A stretch of 64,000 nucleotides of DNA from Yersinia massiliensis (lineage in GTDB: Bacteria > Pseudomonadota > Gammaproteobacteria > Enterobacterales > Enterobacteriaceae). Below, piece after piece: positions 28,774 through 40,049 of the stretch (the stretch's first letter is position 1; every line of letters begins with the position of its first letter). The translations under genes were made by a program, and so were the position numbers. The notes under the pieces are model-generated. The model was not told the DNA's origin. It saw only the letters and a list, made by a program, of their open reading frames with translations, and searched no databases. The DNA is taken from assembly GCF_003048255.1 (NCBI RefSeq), contig NZ_CP028487.1:2294001-2358000 (forward strand), read 5' to 3'.

Positions 28774-29877
28774 TTACAGGGGATAACGTAATATCGCGTT
28801 GAGGTCGGCACCGGATGGCAGGTCTTCGCTGCGTACAGCCAAGACTCTTGCCCCAGTTGCAATCGCTCGTTTGGCAATCTCATCGATAATCCCGTAACTC
28901 ACTTCATTACCGCTGCCGCTGAAGGAGATTATGCCTTCATCATCAATGGTCCCATTTACGCTGCTGTCGATATTAATCAGCAGTAAATCGATGGCTCCAA
29001 AAGTTGCTGCACGGGCGGCATCGGATAGATCCTGCGTCACCCGTCGCTTGCCTGAGCGGGCCTCGAATCGTGATTTCAGCACATTTAACTGCGCCTGATA
29101 ATAGTTTTCCAATAGTGGGCGAACCTGAGTCACCAGCTCAGATGCCCCTAAATGCTCGGCATTACAGAAAAGTGTTTCGTCGGTAAGATTGGGTAACGAG
29201 TTGGTTGCTCGATAAATAGAAGCTAAAGGCTCGGTCGTGACCAAAATAAGCGGGTAGTTATGCCTCGCAAATATTGGGCGCAAGGCTTGGTCAATTTTAC
29301 GGGTGTATTGTGCTAAGCGTATCTTATGGTGAACCGCACCATGCTGATGATCGTTTAATGCAGCGTCGCCCATTGCATCACGTTTGCGAGATGGCATATT
29401 TGGCACGACAACTTCTACTGGCGGTGCATCGGCAAAAAATTCGATTAGGCGCGTCTGATTCTCAGATAAAGCCAGAACATAGGCTGAGTGGGGGAAGGTG
29501 AGTGCTCGCAGTAAAGGTTTAAGGTAGAAACGTTCGCCTATTTCAAGCTGGTTGGGTAGTTTGTTCGCTAACCGGTAAGTTGTAATATTATCCGGCGTGG
29601 CCAGAATGGCTAGGCTGTGGGCATGCAGATCCCAAAAATCCTCATCTTCCAACACCGAGTAAAGTTCTTCTTCCAACAGAACTAAGCGGCGTTTATCCAA
29701 ACCTTTTTCCGCAACCTGCCGCAATGCTTCTTTAATGAAGTTGCTCAATTGAATTTTGCTTGCGTCTAATTTTTGGTGCAACGGAGAAGTTTCAAGGTAG
29801 ATGGAAATACAGGCATCAGAGCGGACATCAGATAAACGAGAGAATTCTTCACGGCTTGGAATATCAACGTATAACAT
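28774..29877 (-). CDS. Bacterial eRF1-like (baeRF) family protein
   Basis: A 367-residue soluble protein with the layout of the bacterial archaeo-eukaryotic release factor (baeRF) family. It has an N-terminal domain, a middle part (KLPNQLEIGERFYLKPLLRA, YVLALSENQTRLIEF) and a C-terminal part resembling the eRF1/pelota third domain (ATFGAIDLLLINIDSSVNGT…ILRYPL). Proteins of this family have been proposed to act on stalled ribosomes, but this is not proven for any Yersinia member. Start ATG 29877 has gaggtgg upstream. It is monocistronic, with its own terminator, and absent from this position in E. coli. Confidence 0.7.
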   Translation of the reverse strand: MLYVDIPSREEFSRLSDVRSDACISIYLETSPLHQKLDASKIQLSNFIKEALRQVAEKGLDKRRLVLLEEELYSVLEDEDFWDLHAHSLAILATPDNITTYRLANKLPNQLEIGERFYLKPLLRALTFPHSAYVLALSENQTRLIEFFADAPPVEVVVPNMPSRKRDAMGDAALNDHQHGAVHHKIRLAQYTRKIDQALRPIFARHNYPLILVTTEPLASIYRATNSLPNLTDETLFCNAEHLGASELVTQVRPLLENYYQAQLNVLKSRFEARSGKRRVTQDLSDAARAATFGAIDLLLINIDSSVNGTIDDEGIISFSGSGNEVSYGIIDEIAKRAIATGARVLAVRSEDLPSGADLNAILRYPL

Positions 29878-30227
29878 AGGCCACCTCGCGAGTTTACAGT
29901 TTAGTTGTATGAGGTTATTCAGTTCGTACTCATTGGAACAGCTATCATATTATCGACTAGAACTATGCCACATAGATTGTGTTAGCTTTTAGTATAGTCG
30001 CATAGAGGGTCTTATCACCGACCATATTCACCAATTGGAGAGACTGAAATTAATATAAAAAATTCCATTGCGCTCTGTGGTAAACTTAAGCCTGTTGTAT
30101 ACCCATTTGTTATCCATGTTGTGTACCTTAATGTTATAACTCATTGATATCGAATGAGGCGTTAAGCTAACGCATTGATTTTATAGTTAAAACTGACGCC
30201 TGTGAAGGCGACATTAGAGGTTGCTCA
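29878..30227. other. Divergent region between the baeRF gene and rluB
   Basis: 350 bases holding the two promoters. No reading frame, strong palindrome or known RNA motif was recognised. Confidence 0.3.
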
Positions 30228-31256
30228 ATGAGCGAGAAGTCTGAAGACCAAAAGTTACCAAACTCAAAGCCACAAAGCCCTAAATCACAGGGCGATAAAA
30301 TCGTGGGCGAAAAATTACAGAAAGTCTTGGCCAGAGCCGGTCATGGTTCTCGTCGGGAAATCGAAGCAATTATTCAACAGGGCCGCGTCAGCGTAGATGG
30401 TAAAATATCCACGTTGGGTGATCGTGTTGAAGTGACCCAAGCGACTAAAATTCGTCTGGATGGCCATCTTCTTTCTATTACAGAATCTGAAGAAGTCGTG
30501 TGTCGTGTTCTGGCCTATTACAAACCAGAAGGCGAACTTTGTACCCGGAATGATCCTGAAGGCCGACCAACGGTATTTGATCGTTTACCTAAACTGCGTG
30601 GTTCGCGTTGGGTTGCGGTAGGCCGGTTGGACGTCAATACCTCAGGTTTATTGCTGTTCACCACAGATGGTGAGTTGGCTAATCGTCTGATGCATCCAAG
30701 CCGCGAAGTCGAGCGCGAGTACGCAGTACGCGTGTTTGGTCAAATCGATGATGAAAAGATCAAACAGCTCAGTAATGGTGTGCAATTGGAAGATGGTCCA
30801 GCGGCATTCCGTACCATCACTTTCCAAGGTGGTGAAGGGATTAACCAGTGGTATAACGTCACCTTGACCGAAGGGCGCAACCGTGAAGTGCGTCGCCTGT
30901 GGGAAGCGGTTGGCGTGCAGGTGAGTCGCTTGATTCGTGTACGTTACGGTGATATCAATCTCCCGAAAGGTCTGCCGCGTGGTGGCTGGACTGAATTAGA
31001 TTTGAAAGCCACTAACTACCTACGTGAGTTAGTAGAACTCGATTCTGAAACGGTGAGTAAATTGTCCGTTGAGAAAGATCGTCGCCGAGTTAAAGCAAAT
31101 CAAATTCGTCGTGCGGTTAAACGCCACACAGAAGTTGCAGGCCGCCAAGTTGCTGGTCGTCAAGCTTCAGCACGTAAAGGTTCGACTCGTCAAAATGTCG
31201 GTAGTGCTGCACCAGCAACAAATACCGGTCGTCGCGGATCGAACAAGCGCGGGTAA
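30228..31256 (+). CDS. rluB: 23S rRNA pseudouridine-2605 synthase RluB
   Basis: A RsuA-family enzyme that isomerises U2605 of 23S rRNA. The N-terminal S4 RNA-binding domain is near residues 25-85 ([20 protein letters not shown]). The catalytic Asp lies in [14 protein letters not shown], and the [20 protein letters not shown] motif follows. At 342 residues it is longer than E. coli RluB (291). The extra is mainly a basic C-terminal tail (about 285-342) of Arg/Lys/Gln/Ala that may help bind RNA. It ends at a strong terminator. Confidence 0.95.
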   Translation: MSEKSEDQKLPNSKPQSPKSQGDKIVGEKLQKVLARAGHGSRREIEAIIQQGRVSVDGKISTLGDRVEVTQATKIRLDGHLLSITESEEVVCRVLAYYKPEGELCTRNDPEGRPTVFDRLPKLRGSRWVAVGRLDVNTSGLLLFTTDGELANRLMHPSREVEREYAVRVFGQIDDEKIKQLSNGVQLEDGPAAFRTITFQGGEGINQWYNVTLTEGRNREVRRLWEAVGVQVSRLIRVRYGDINLPKGLPRGGWTELDLKATNYLRELVELDSETVSKLSVEKDRRRVKANQIRRAVKRHTEVAGRQVAGRQASARKGSTRQNVGSAAPATNTGRRGSNKRG

Positions 31257-31321
31257 AGAGCACCTGTAGCTGAGTTTTATTTTGGGAAGGTATAAATGAT
31301 TCCCATTTAATCAGATCAATT

Positions 31322-31358
31322 AAAATGCCGCAGAGTTATCACTGCGGCATTTTTTTTG
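31322..31358 (+). terminator. Terminator after rluB
   Basis: The stem aaaatgccgcag / ctgcggcatttt with an 8-base loop and eight Ts. It may also serve convergent btuR. Confidence 0.92.
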
Positions 31359-31375
31359 CAGATGACTTTGTTAAA

Positions 31376-31966
31376 TTACCAATCAATACCTTGTTGAGCT
31401 TTAACACCGGCATCAAAAGCATGTTTTACCGGTCGCAATTCACTGACAGTATCGGCCATTTCCAGTAAATCACGATGGCATCCACGACCAGTAATAATGA
31501 CCGTTTGATGAGCAGGGCGCTGTTTAAGAGCATTAACGACTTCATCGAGTGGCAAATAGTCGTAAGCAACCATATAAGTCAATTCATCAAGCACAACCAA
31601 ATCCAGTGTTGGATCAGCCAACATACGTAATGCATGCTGCCATACTCCCTGACAAGCTGCGGTATCGGTTTCTCTGTTCTGGGTATTCCAAGTAAAGCCA
31701 GTCGCCATCACCTGAAATTCAACCCCATGTTGTTGCAGTAAGTTTTTCTCGCCATTGGGCCATTCTCCCTTAATGAATTGAATGACACCGGCTTTTAAAC
31801 CATGACCAACAGCTCTGGTGACAGTACCAAACGCTGCAGTCGTTTTACCTTTGCCATTACCGGTAAAAACGATCATGATGCCGCGGATTTCCTGTGCGGC
31901 TGCAACCCGTGATTCAACCTTTTCTTTTATTTTTTGTTGGCGCTGTTGATGGCGTTCTTCGGACAT
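31376..31966 (-). CDS. btuR: Cob(I)yrinic acid a,c-diamide adenosyltransferase
   Basis: A 196-residue ATP:corrinoid adenosyltransferase (BtuR/CobO) that makes adenosylcobalamin in the cytoplasm. The P-loop is FTGNGKGKTTAAFG (about 34-47). The family patterns VIQFIKGEWPNGE, DLVVLDELTYMV and ITGRGCHRDLLEMAD are intact. It is the same length as the E. coli enzyme (196). The ribosome site aaggaat precedes ATG 31966. It lies 15 bases after yciK, in one operon. Confidence 0.96.
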   Translation of the reverse strand: MSEERHQQRQQKIKEKVESRVAAAQEIRGIMIVFTGNGKGKTTAAFGTVTRAVGHGLKAGVIQFIKGEWPNGEKNLLQQHGVEFQVMATGFTWNTQNRETDTAACQGVWQHALRMLADPTLDLVVLDELTYMVAYDYLPLDEVVNALKQRPAHQTVIITGRGCHRDLLEMADTVSELRPVKHAFDAGVKAQQGIDW

Positions 31967-31981
31967 TCAATATTCCTTTTA

Positions 31982-32743
31982 TTACTCAGCGGGGCCGGGT
32001 TTACGGCCTGGTTGTGCATCAAAGCTGATACCCGTCTTTCTGCGGCTATCATCACCCATGAGGTAAAGATACAACGGCATAATATCGGCCGGTGTTTTTA
32101 ATTTAGATTTATCTTCATCAGGGAAAGCACTTGCACGCATTGGGGTTCTCGTTCCCCCTGGGTTAATGCAGTTCACTCGCAGGTTAGTCTGTTTATACTC
32201 TTCTGCAAGAACTTGCATCATGCCCTCTGTTGCAAATTTGGAAACTGAATAAGCTCCCCATCCCGCACGTCCTTGGCGACCTACGCTAGAACTGGTGAAT
32301 ACCAGTGAGGCACTTGGGGCTTTTAATAGCAGAGGGAGCAGTGCTTGCGTAAGCATAAATGTCGTATTGACATTCACTTGCATGACATCTTGCCACGTGG
32401 TGATATTCTGTTCAGACATGGGGGCGATATCACCCAGTAAACCTGCGTTATGCAACACTCCATCTAAATGGGGTGTTTGTTGACCTAGCTTATCAGCTAA
32501 TTGTTGGCAATCGTGTTGTGTAGCTTTTAACAGATCGAGCTTGATAACTAGTGCTGGTAAGCCATTTTCCGCAGCAATCTGTTGCTGAACAGCGATCAGT
32601 TTGCTCTCGGTACGGCCGACTAAAATTAACCGTGCACCAAAACGCGCATAAGTCAGCGCGGCTTCACGACCAATACCATCACCTGCACCAGTGACTAAAA
32701 TAGAGTGATTATTGAGCAGGTCATGTTTAGGTTGATAATGCAT
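31982..32743 (-). CDS. yciK: Short-chain dehydrogenase YciK
   Basis: A 253-residue SDR oxidoreductase with the NAD(P)-binding VTGAGDGIGREAA near the N-terminus, NAG at about residue 96, catalytic Ser (SLVFTSSSVG) and Tyr-x3-Lys (YSVSKFA). The physiological substrate is not known. Start ATG 32743 follows gaggaa. It is the first gene of the yciK-btuR pair and divergent from sohB. Confidence 0.94.
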   Translation of the reverse strand: MHYQPKHDLLNNHSILVTGAGDGIGREAALTYARFGARLILVGRTESKLIAVQQQIAAENGLPALVIKLDLLKATQHDCQQLADKLGQQTPHLDGVLHNAGLLGDIAPMSEQNITTWQDVMQVNVNTTFMLTQALLPLLLKAPSASLVFTSSSVGRQGRAGWGAYSVSKFATEGMMQVLAEEYKQTNLRVNCINPGGTRTPMRASAFPDEDKSKLKTPADIMPLYLYLMGDDSRRKTGISFDAQPGRKPGPAE

Positions 32744-32913
32744 AATTATTCCTCTTGCTGGCGGCGGGTATTTTACCCATGCATGCCACGATATCGCTTA
32801 CATTCTTATATTTAAGCGAAACCAATGCAATTCTTCATTTGCGCAAGACGCCGAGGCGCGGGTTCGCTAGAATGCCAATATCTCTCTAATAGCAAATGAA
32901 TAAGGCGGTATTT

Positions 32914-33960
32914 GTGGAGTTGATTTCTCTGTACGGACTGTTTCTGGCGAAAGTGGTGACCATCGTGATTGCGATAGGTGCCATCGTGTTATTGATTGTC
33001 AGCCAAGGTATGAGGAAACAAGGGCAACGGGGAGAACTGAGTCTGGTTGATCTGGGTGAGCAATATAAGGAAATGCAGCGAGAAATGCGACTGAGTCGCA
33101 TGAGTCATGGGGAACAAAAAACCTGGAGTAAAGCATTTAAAAAACAGCAAAAAGCCGATCAGAAACTGAAAACACAACGTGCCAAAGCAGGTGCGGTAGC
33201 AGCCATAAAACCCTGTTTATATGTTATTGATTTTAAAGGCAGCATCGATGCACACGAAGTCACGTCATTACGTGAAGAAATTTCGGCAGTACTGGCCGTT
33301 GCTACAGCGCAAGATGAAGTGCTGCTTAGATTGGAAAGTCCTGGCGGTGTGGTTCACGGCTATGGCTTAGCCGCTTCGCAACTCGAACGTTTGCGCCACA
33401 AAGGTATCCGCTTGACGGTCGCAGTCGATAAAGTTGCCGCGAGTGGGGGTTATATGATGGCCTGTGTGGCTGATCGTATCATCAGCGCACCCTTTGCTAT
33501 TATCGGTTCCATCGGTGTTGTGGCGCAAATTCCCAACTTCCACCGTTTGCTGAAAAAGAACGATATCGATGTAGAACTGCATACCGCGGGTGAGTTTAAG
33601 CGCACTCTGACATTGTTTGGTGAGAATACCGAACAAGGGCGTGAGAAATTCCGCGAAGATTTGAATGAAACGCACCTACTATTTAAGCAGTTCGTTCAGC
33701 AGCAGCGCCCTTCTTTGGATATTGATGCCGTCGCCACGGGTGAACATTGGTTTGGTACGCAAGCGAAAGAGAAAGGGTTAGTTGATGCCATTGGGACTAG
33801 CGATGATTTACTGATTGCTGAAATGGATAATCACGAAGTTATTGGTGTACGTTACTCACGACGCAAACGCCTAATGGATCGCTTTACCGGTAGCGCAGCT
33901 GAAAGTGTTGATCGTTTATTATTGCGTTGGTGGCAGCGTGGTGAGAAACCCTTGTTATAA
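32914..33960 (+). CDS. sohB: Inner-membrane protease SohB (S49 family)
   Basis: A signal-peptide-peptidase-type serine protease anchored by an N-terminal helix, with the active domain in the periplasm. Family motifs are DFKGSIDAHEVTSLREE, LRLESPGGVVHGYGL, and the nucleophile region VDKVAASGGYMMAC. I chose GTG 32914, because aaggcgg lies 5 bases upstream and the length (348) equals E. coli SohB (349). An ATG six codons earlier (32896) has no ribosome site. It is a multicopy suppressor of htrA in E. coli. Confidence 0.93.
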   Translation: MELISLYGLFLAKVVTIVIAIGAIVLLIVSQGMRKQGQRGELSLVDLGEQYKEMQREMRLSRMSHGEQKTWSKAFKKQQKADQKLKTQRAKAGAVAAIKPCLYVIDFKGSIDAHEVTSLREEISAVLAVATAQDEVLLRLESPGGVVHGYGLAASQLERLRHKGIRLTVAVDKVAASGGYMMACVADRIISAPFAIIGSIGVVAQIPNFHRLLKKNDIDVELHTAGEFKRTLTLFGENTEQGREKFREDLNETHLLFKQFVQQQRPSLDIDAVATGEHWFGTQAKEKGLVDAIGTSDDLLIAEMDNHEVIGVRYSRRKRLMDRFTGSAAESVDRLLLRWWQRGEKPLL

Positions 33961-33987
33961 GCGGTTAATCATGTTTTGTACTGAGAA

Positions 33988-34019
33988 TAACAGGGGGCTT
34001 TGTCCCCTGTTATTTTTTG
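33988..34019 (+). terminator. Terminator after sohB
   Basis: The stem aacagggg / cccctgtt with a 7-base loop, followed by a T run. Confidence 0.9.
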
Positions 34020-34052
34020 CGCTTTGGCCAGTATTTCAACTTCAACAGAACA

Positions 34053-34304
34053 CTAATCAATTAAATGATATTTAGCTGACAAAACGTGAGCCAAGTGTTT
34101 AAACATATTAAATACAGCGGTTGTTTTTGCCGTTGGCAACCCGTCAGAATCAAGAAAGAACTCCCCACGGAAGACTAATACAGGCCCTTTTTGCTCAACT
34201 TCCGTCGCCTGCATACCATGGATATAATCTTCATGTTGACGAATAATCTCATTGGCTTCTGCCAATAATTGATCACGTGCAATGGGTGCGGTGTTACCGA
34301 GCAT
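34053..34304 (-). CDS. yciN: YciN family protein (DUF2498)
   Basis: An 83-residue protein starting [20 protein letters not shown] with the [12 protein letters not shown] ([20 protein letters not shown]) core of YciN. The function is unknown. Full length (83 in E. coli). It has a good ribosome site (gaggag) and is divergent from topA. Confidence 0.92.
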   Translation of the reverse strand: MLGNTAPIARDQLLAEANEIIRQHEDYIHGMQATEVEQKGPVLVFRGEFFLDSDGLPTAKTTAVFNMFKHLAHVLSAKYHLID

Positions 34305-34724
34305 TATTTCTCCTCATTATCAGGCAATTTATCTCAGCATTGTACTGCGGGTTAGCATTTGTTCGCAAACCGGCTAAGGTTTACTCGAGCCTTTGATGGT
34401 TTTATCGCCGTGATTGGATAAATACAGATTACAGGCTAATTTGGTTGCGTAGCGCTTTTTATCAGGTAAAGTGTGGGATTTTATACTATTAGGTGGAAGG
34501 TTTTATTCGCACCAAGAGTCATAATTCACTGATATCTCTCTGGGTACAGGCGAAAATTTTTGAGCGGTAGGCCGCGGAGACTCGGAGCGATATTTTGTCG
34601 TCCGATCAAAAAAACAGGTTGATCTCCTGAGAAAGTACCGCAATATAAAAAAGAGATACAGAATGCCGCGGTACGGCAAGATAAAAACCTTCTTTTAGAA
34701 GAAATAATTTAGGTAAAGGTAATT
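34305..34724. other. Divergent region yciN-topA
   Basis: 420 bases likely holding several topA promoters; E. coli topA is supercoiling- and heat-shock-responsive. A GC-rich patch near 34561-34590 may form secondary structure. No reading frame was seen. Confidence 0.35.
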
Positions 34725-37343
34725 ATGGGTAAAGCTCTTGTAATAGTTGAGTCCCCGGCAAAAGCCAAAACTATTAATAAATACTTAGGGAATAACTACG
34801 TGGTTAAGTCCAGTGTCGGTCACATTCGTGATTTGCCGACCAGTGGCTCAGCCAGTAAGAAGAGCGCGAACTCAACTGAAGATAAAGCCAAGAAAACATC
34901 GGATAAACCCAAAACCAAAGTCAAGAAAGACGAAAAGGTTGCCTTGGTTAATCGTATGGGGGTCGATCCTTATCATGGCTGGAAAGCACAGTATGAAATT
35001 TTGCCTGGCAAAGAAAAAGTAGTTGCCGAGCTGAAAGCTTTAGCTGAAAACGCTGACCATATCTACCTCGCAACCGACCTTGACCGCGAAGGAGAGGCGA
35101 TTGCCTGGCATTTGCGGGAAGTGATTGGTGGTGACGATAAGCGTTTTAGTCGTGTGGTATTTAACGAAATTACCAAAAACGCCATTCAACAAGCGTTTAA
35201 TCAACCCGGCGAACTGAATATCGACCGGGTCAATGCCCAGCAAGCTCGTCGTTTTATGGATCGGGTTGTGGGGTATATGGTTTCGCCGTTGCTCTGGAAA
35301 AAGATAGCCCGTGGCTTATCTGCTGGCCGCGTTCAGTCTGTCGCGGTGCGTTTGGTGGTGGAGCGGGAACGTGACATCAAAGCATTCGTTCCTGAAGAGT
35401 ACTGGGAACTGCATGCCGATTTGCTCGCGAAAGGTGAAGTTCCGATCCAGATGGAAGTCACCCATGCGCACAGTAAGCCGTTTAAACCGGTTAATCGTGA
35501 ACAAACGCATGCGGCACTGAATTTACTGGAGAAGGCTAGCTACAAAGTACTGGATCGTGAAGATAAACCGACCAGTAGTAAACCCGGCGCGCCATTTATC
35601 ACATCCACCTTGCAGCAGGCTGCCAGTACTCGCCTGAGCTTTGGGGTGAAGAAAACGATGATGATGGCACAACGCCTGTATGAAGCGGGCCACATTACCT
35701 ATATGCGTACTGACTCAACCAATTTGAGTCAAGATGCACTCACCATGGTGCGTGGTTATATCGGTGATAATTTTGGCGATAAATATTTGCCATCTGCACC
35801 GAATCAGTACAGCAGCAAAGAGAATTCGCAAGAAGCGCATGAAGCTATTCGTCCATCGGATGTGAATGTGCTTGCTGAACAGTTAAAAGATATGGAACCT
35901 GACGCACAGAAACTGTATCAGCTGATCTGGCGCCAGTTCGTCGCCTGTCAGATGACACCGGCTAAGTATGATTCCACCACATTAACTGTGCAGGCAGGGG
36001 ATTTCCAACTGCGGGCCAAAGGCCGTACTTTACGCTTTGATGGTTGGACGAAAGTGATGCCAGCTTTGCGCAAAGGCGATGAAGATAGAACCTTGCCAGT
36101 GATTGAGGTCGGCAGTGAGCTTGACTTGCAGAAACTGATCCCAAGCCAACACTTCACTAAGCCACCGGCACGATACAGTGAAGCTTCTCTGGTAAAAGAG
36201 TTAGAAAAACGCGGCATTGGCCGGCCATCTACCTACGCGTCAATTATTTCGACTATTCAGGATCGTGGTTATGTTCGGGTAGAAAACCGCCGTTTCTATG
36301 CGGAGAAAATGGGTGAAATCGTCACTGATCGGTTGGAAGAAAATTTCCGTGAATTGATGAATTATGATTTTACTGCGCGTATGGAAAGTGGCCTGGATCA
36401 GGTGGCTAACAATCAAGCTGAATGGAAAGCGGTATTGGATGGCTTTTTCGCTGAATTTAGCGAACAGTTAGAAAAAGCTGAGAAGGATCCTGAAGAGGGC
36501 GGTATGCGCCCAAATCAAATGGTCATGACCAGTATCGACTGCCCAACCTGCGGTCGCCAGATGGGGATTCGTACTGCCAGTACGGGGGTGTTCCTCGGCT
36601 GTTCCGGCTATGCATTGCCACCAAAAGAACGCTGCAAAACCACCATTAATCTGGTGCCGGAAGCAGAGATTCTGAATATTTTGGAAGGTGATGATGCGGA
36701 AACTAACGCCTTGCGTGCCCGTCGCCGTTGCCAGAAGTGCGGCACAGCGATGGACAGCTACCTAATCGATAATCAGCGTAAATTGCATGTTTGTGGTAAT
36801 AACCCTGCATGTGATGGTTATGAGATAGAGCAGGGTGAATTCCGCATTAAAGGGTACGAAGGCCCTATTGTTGAGTGCGAAAAATGTGGTTCTGAAATGC
36901 ACCTAAAAATGGGGCGTTTTGGTAAGTACATGGGCTGTACCAATGACGAGTGTAAGAATACCCGTAAAATCTTACGCAGTGGTGAAGTAGCTCCACCGAA
37001 AGAAGATCCTGTTCCACTACCAGAGTTGCCTTGCGAGAAATCTGACGCCTATTTCGTATTACGAGATGGTGCAGCCGGCGTCTTCTTGGCTGCCAATACT
37101 TTCCCTAAATCGCGCGAAACTCGTGCGCCATTGGTTGAAGAGTTGGTCCGTTTTAAGGATAGGTTACCGGAGAAACTGCGCTATTTGGCTGATGCGCCGG
37201 TCACGGATAAAGAAGGGAACAAAACTATGGTTCGCTTTAGCCGTAAGACTAAACAACAGTATGTTTCCTCAGAAAAAGAGGGCAAAGCCACAGGGTGGTC
37301 TGCTTTCTATATTGATGGAAAATGGGTTGAAGCAAAAAAGTAA
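34725..37343 (+). CDS. topA: DNA topoisomerase I
   Basis: A type IA topoisomerase of 872 residues (E. coli 865) that relaxes negative supercoils. The N-terminal Toprim domain has [14 protein letters not shown] and the metal triad DLDREGE. The nucleophilic Tyr is near residue 326 in YMRTDSTN. Three C-terminal Cys4 zinc fingers are visible (CPTCGRQM…, CQKCGTAM…, CEKCGSEM…CTNDEC), then a zinc-free end. A Lys/Ser-rich insert at about 40-70 ([15 protein letters not shown]) is somewhat longer than in E. coli. It ends at a strong terminator. Confidence 0.98.
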   Translation: MGKALVIVESPAKAKTINKYLGNNYVVKSSVGHIRDLPTSGSASKKSANSTEDKAKKTSDKPKTKVKKDEKVALVNRMGVDPYHGWKAQYEILPGKEKVVAELKALAENADHIYLATDLDREGEAIAWHLREVIGGDDKRFSRVVFNEITKNAIQQAFNQPGELNIDRVNAQQARRFMDRVVGYMVSPLLWKKIARGLSAGRVQSVAVRLVVERERDIKAFVPEEYWELHADLLAKGEVPIQMEVTHAHSKPFKPVNREQTHAALNLLEKASYKVLDREDKPTSSKPGAPFITSTLQQAASTRLSFGVKKTMMMAQRLYEAGHITYMRTDSTNLSQDALTMVRGYIGDNFGDKYLPSAPNQYSSKENSQEAHEAIRPSDVNVLAEQLKDMEPDAQKLYQLIWRQFVACQMTPAKYDSTTLTVQAGDFQLRAKGRTLRFDGWTKVMPALRKGDEDRTLPVIEVGSELDLQKLIPSQHFTKPPARYSEASLVKELEKRGIGRPSTYASIISTIQDRGYVRVENRRFYAEKMGEIVTDRLEENFRELMNYDFTARMESGLDQVANNQAEWKAVLDGFFAEFSEQLEKAEKDPEEGGMRPNQMVMTSIDCPTCGRQMGIRTASTGVFLGCSGYALPPKERCKTTINLVPEAEILNILEGDDAETNALRARRRCQKCGTAMDSYLIDNQRKLHVCGNNPACDGYEIEQGEFRIKGYEGPIVECEKCGSEMHLKMGRFGKYMGCTNDECKNTRKILRSGEVAPPKEDPVPLPELPCEKSDAYFVLRDGAAGVFLAANTFPKSRETRAPLVEELVRFKDRLPEKLRYLADAPVTDKEGNKTMVRFSRKTKQQYVSSEKEGKATGWSAFYIDGKWVEAKK

Positions 37344-38744
<1,401 letters not shown>

Positions 38745-38754
38745 ATTTTATTAA

Positions 38755-38792
38755 GGTAAAGCCACATTTTTAATGTTGTGGCTTTACCATAA
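38755..38792 (+). terminator. Hairpin after cysB
   Basis: Exact 12-base arms ggtaaagccaca / tgtggctttacc with a 10-base loop lie 10 bases after the cysB stop. The T tail is weak. Confidence 0.6.
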
Positions 38793-38886
38793 CTGAAGTT
38801 ATAAGCCATAATTCAAAAGTTTCTCTAGTATTCTTATGATATTTTTATCCGTATTAATTTCCAACTATATATAAAAAGGAATGCAT

Positions 38887-39888
38887 ATGGATAGAATCTC
38901 CTACCCAATATCAAATATAGATATTAGCCATACGGTTCAAGCCATGGAAACAAAAGGCGTTACACACGATAAAGCCCATTTCTATATTGATGGTTATAAT
39001 ATTGCAGATCATGACAATATCAGTAAGATGTTAGAGCAGTTAGTCCAGAAAGACTGGTTAAAACCACCTTGCAATTTTGATGAGTCTGAAAGAAGAGTTA
39101 ATTTGCTTAGTTCAATAAGCGAATTCTCTATGGCAGATGTGATTCTTGAAAGTAGTAATAATATCTACCTCTACTTAGATCATGATCCTCATATATCAAT
39201 GGAATTTAAGCGCAATGATGATTCAGCGCTTGAAATGGTCTACTCGGCGACTTATAGCGACGATGATGTTGAAGTTTTTACATTGAATTGTAAGATGTTT
39301 TTAGGTGATAATTTTACATTAAATGAAAATAAAGCACGTGTATATTTTGAATTCAACGAGAACTGTTCGACAGAACTAAGGAATGATCTGGATTGTCGAA
39401 CAGTCATTGAAAGAATTTTTGATTGGTTTAAAAATAAATTCTCATCTAGTTCTTACATTGCTGATAATACCGTTTCATTTAAAGTAAGCGGTTCCCCTGA
39501 TATCCAACATCTTCCTTTTGCAGGGTTATCTGATAATGATTTTAATGAATTATTTTCGAATGAAAAAGAAGAGGGTGAATTGTCAAAAAATAACAGCTTA
39601 AAAACTAACATGGCAATGTACTATAAGACTGATATCGATGACGAAAATAAATTTATAACTGACGAGAAAGGTTATGAATGGGAAACTATAGGAACTCAAT
39701 TAGATACTATAGATGGTGTTGGGAAAACAACTGTTTCGGTAGACATAGTGATCGACGAAATAAATAATTTATCCGATGAAGATTGCGAACAACTTTCCGA
39801 AGAACTTGGGGCGGTGAACGTTTGGGATCGTAGCAATGGATACCAATATGCTACTGTACCAATAGCTGATATTGACAATAGCGAATAG
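38887..39888 (+). CDS. Hypothetical acidic protein, AT-rich orphan
   Basis: A 333-residue soluble protein not recognised as any family. It starts at ATG 38887, because aagga lies 6 bases upstream; ATG 38881 abuts the ribosome site. It has no signal peptide or membrane helix, and is rich in Asp, Glu, Asn and Ser. It has an aromatic segment (IFDWFKNKF) near the middle and a very acidic C-terminus (DEDCEQLSEELG…ADIDNSE). Codon use is much more AT-rich than in cysB and acnA on either side, which suggests lateral transfer. A weak promoter (ttcaaa-17-tatgat, 38812-38840) precedes it. It stands alone with its own upstream region, with no partner gene. Confidence 0.75.
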   Translation: MDRISYPISNIDISHTVQAMETKGVTHDKAHFYIDGYNIADHDNISKMLEQLVQKDWLKPPCNFDESERRVNLLSSISEFSMADVILESSNNIYLYLDHDPHISMEFKRNDDSALEMVYSATYSDDDVEVFTLNCKMFLGDNFTLNENKARVYFEFNENCSTELRNDLDCRTVIERIFDWFKNKFSSSSYIADNTVSFKVSGSPDIQHLPFAGLSDNDFNELFSNEKEEGELSKNNSLKTNMAMYYKTDIDDENKFITDEKGYEWETIGTQLDTIDGVGKTTVSVDIVIDEINNLSDEDCEQLSEELGAVNVWDRSNGYQYATVPIADIDNSE

Positions 39889-40049
39889 CCATTACAATCG
39901 TTTCCGCCTATCGTTACAAACGACCGTCATTGTTGCCAAAATGTTAATGTTTCTTTGTGTTATATTTAATCTAGACCACATAATTACAATGGAATATATC
40001 CTAGGAATTATGCTGACTCGGAGTACACATAAGAAACAATGGAGGCACT

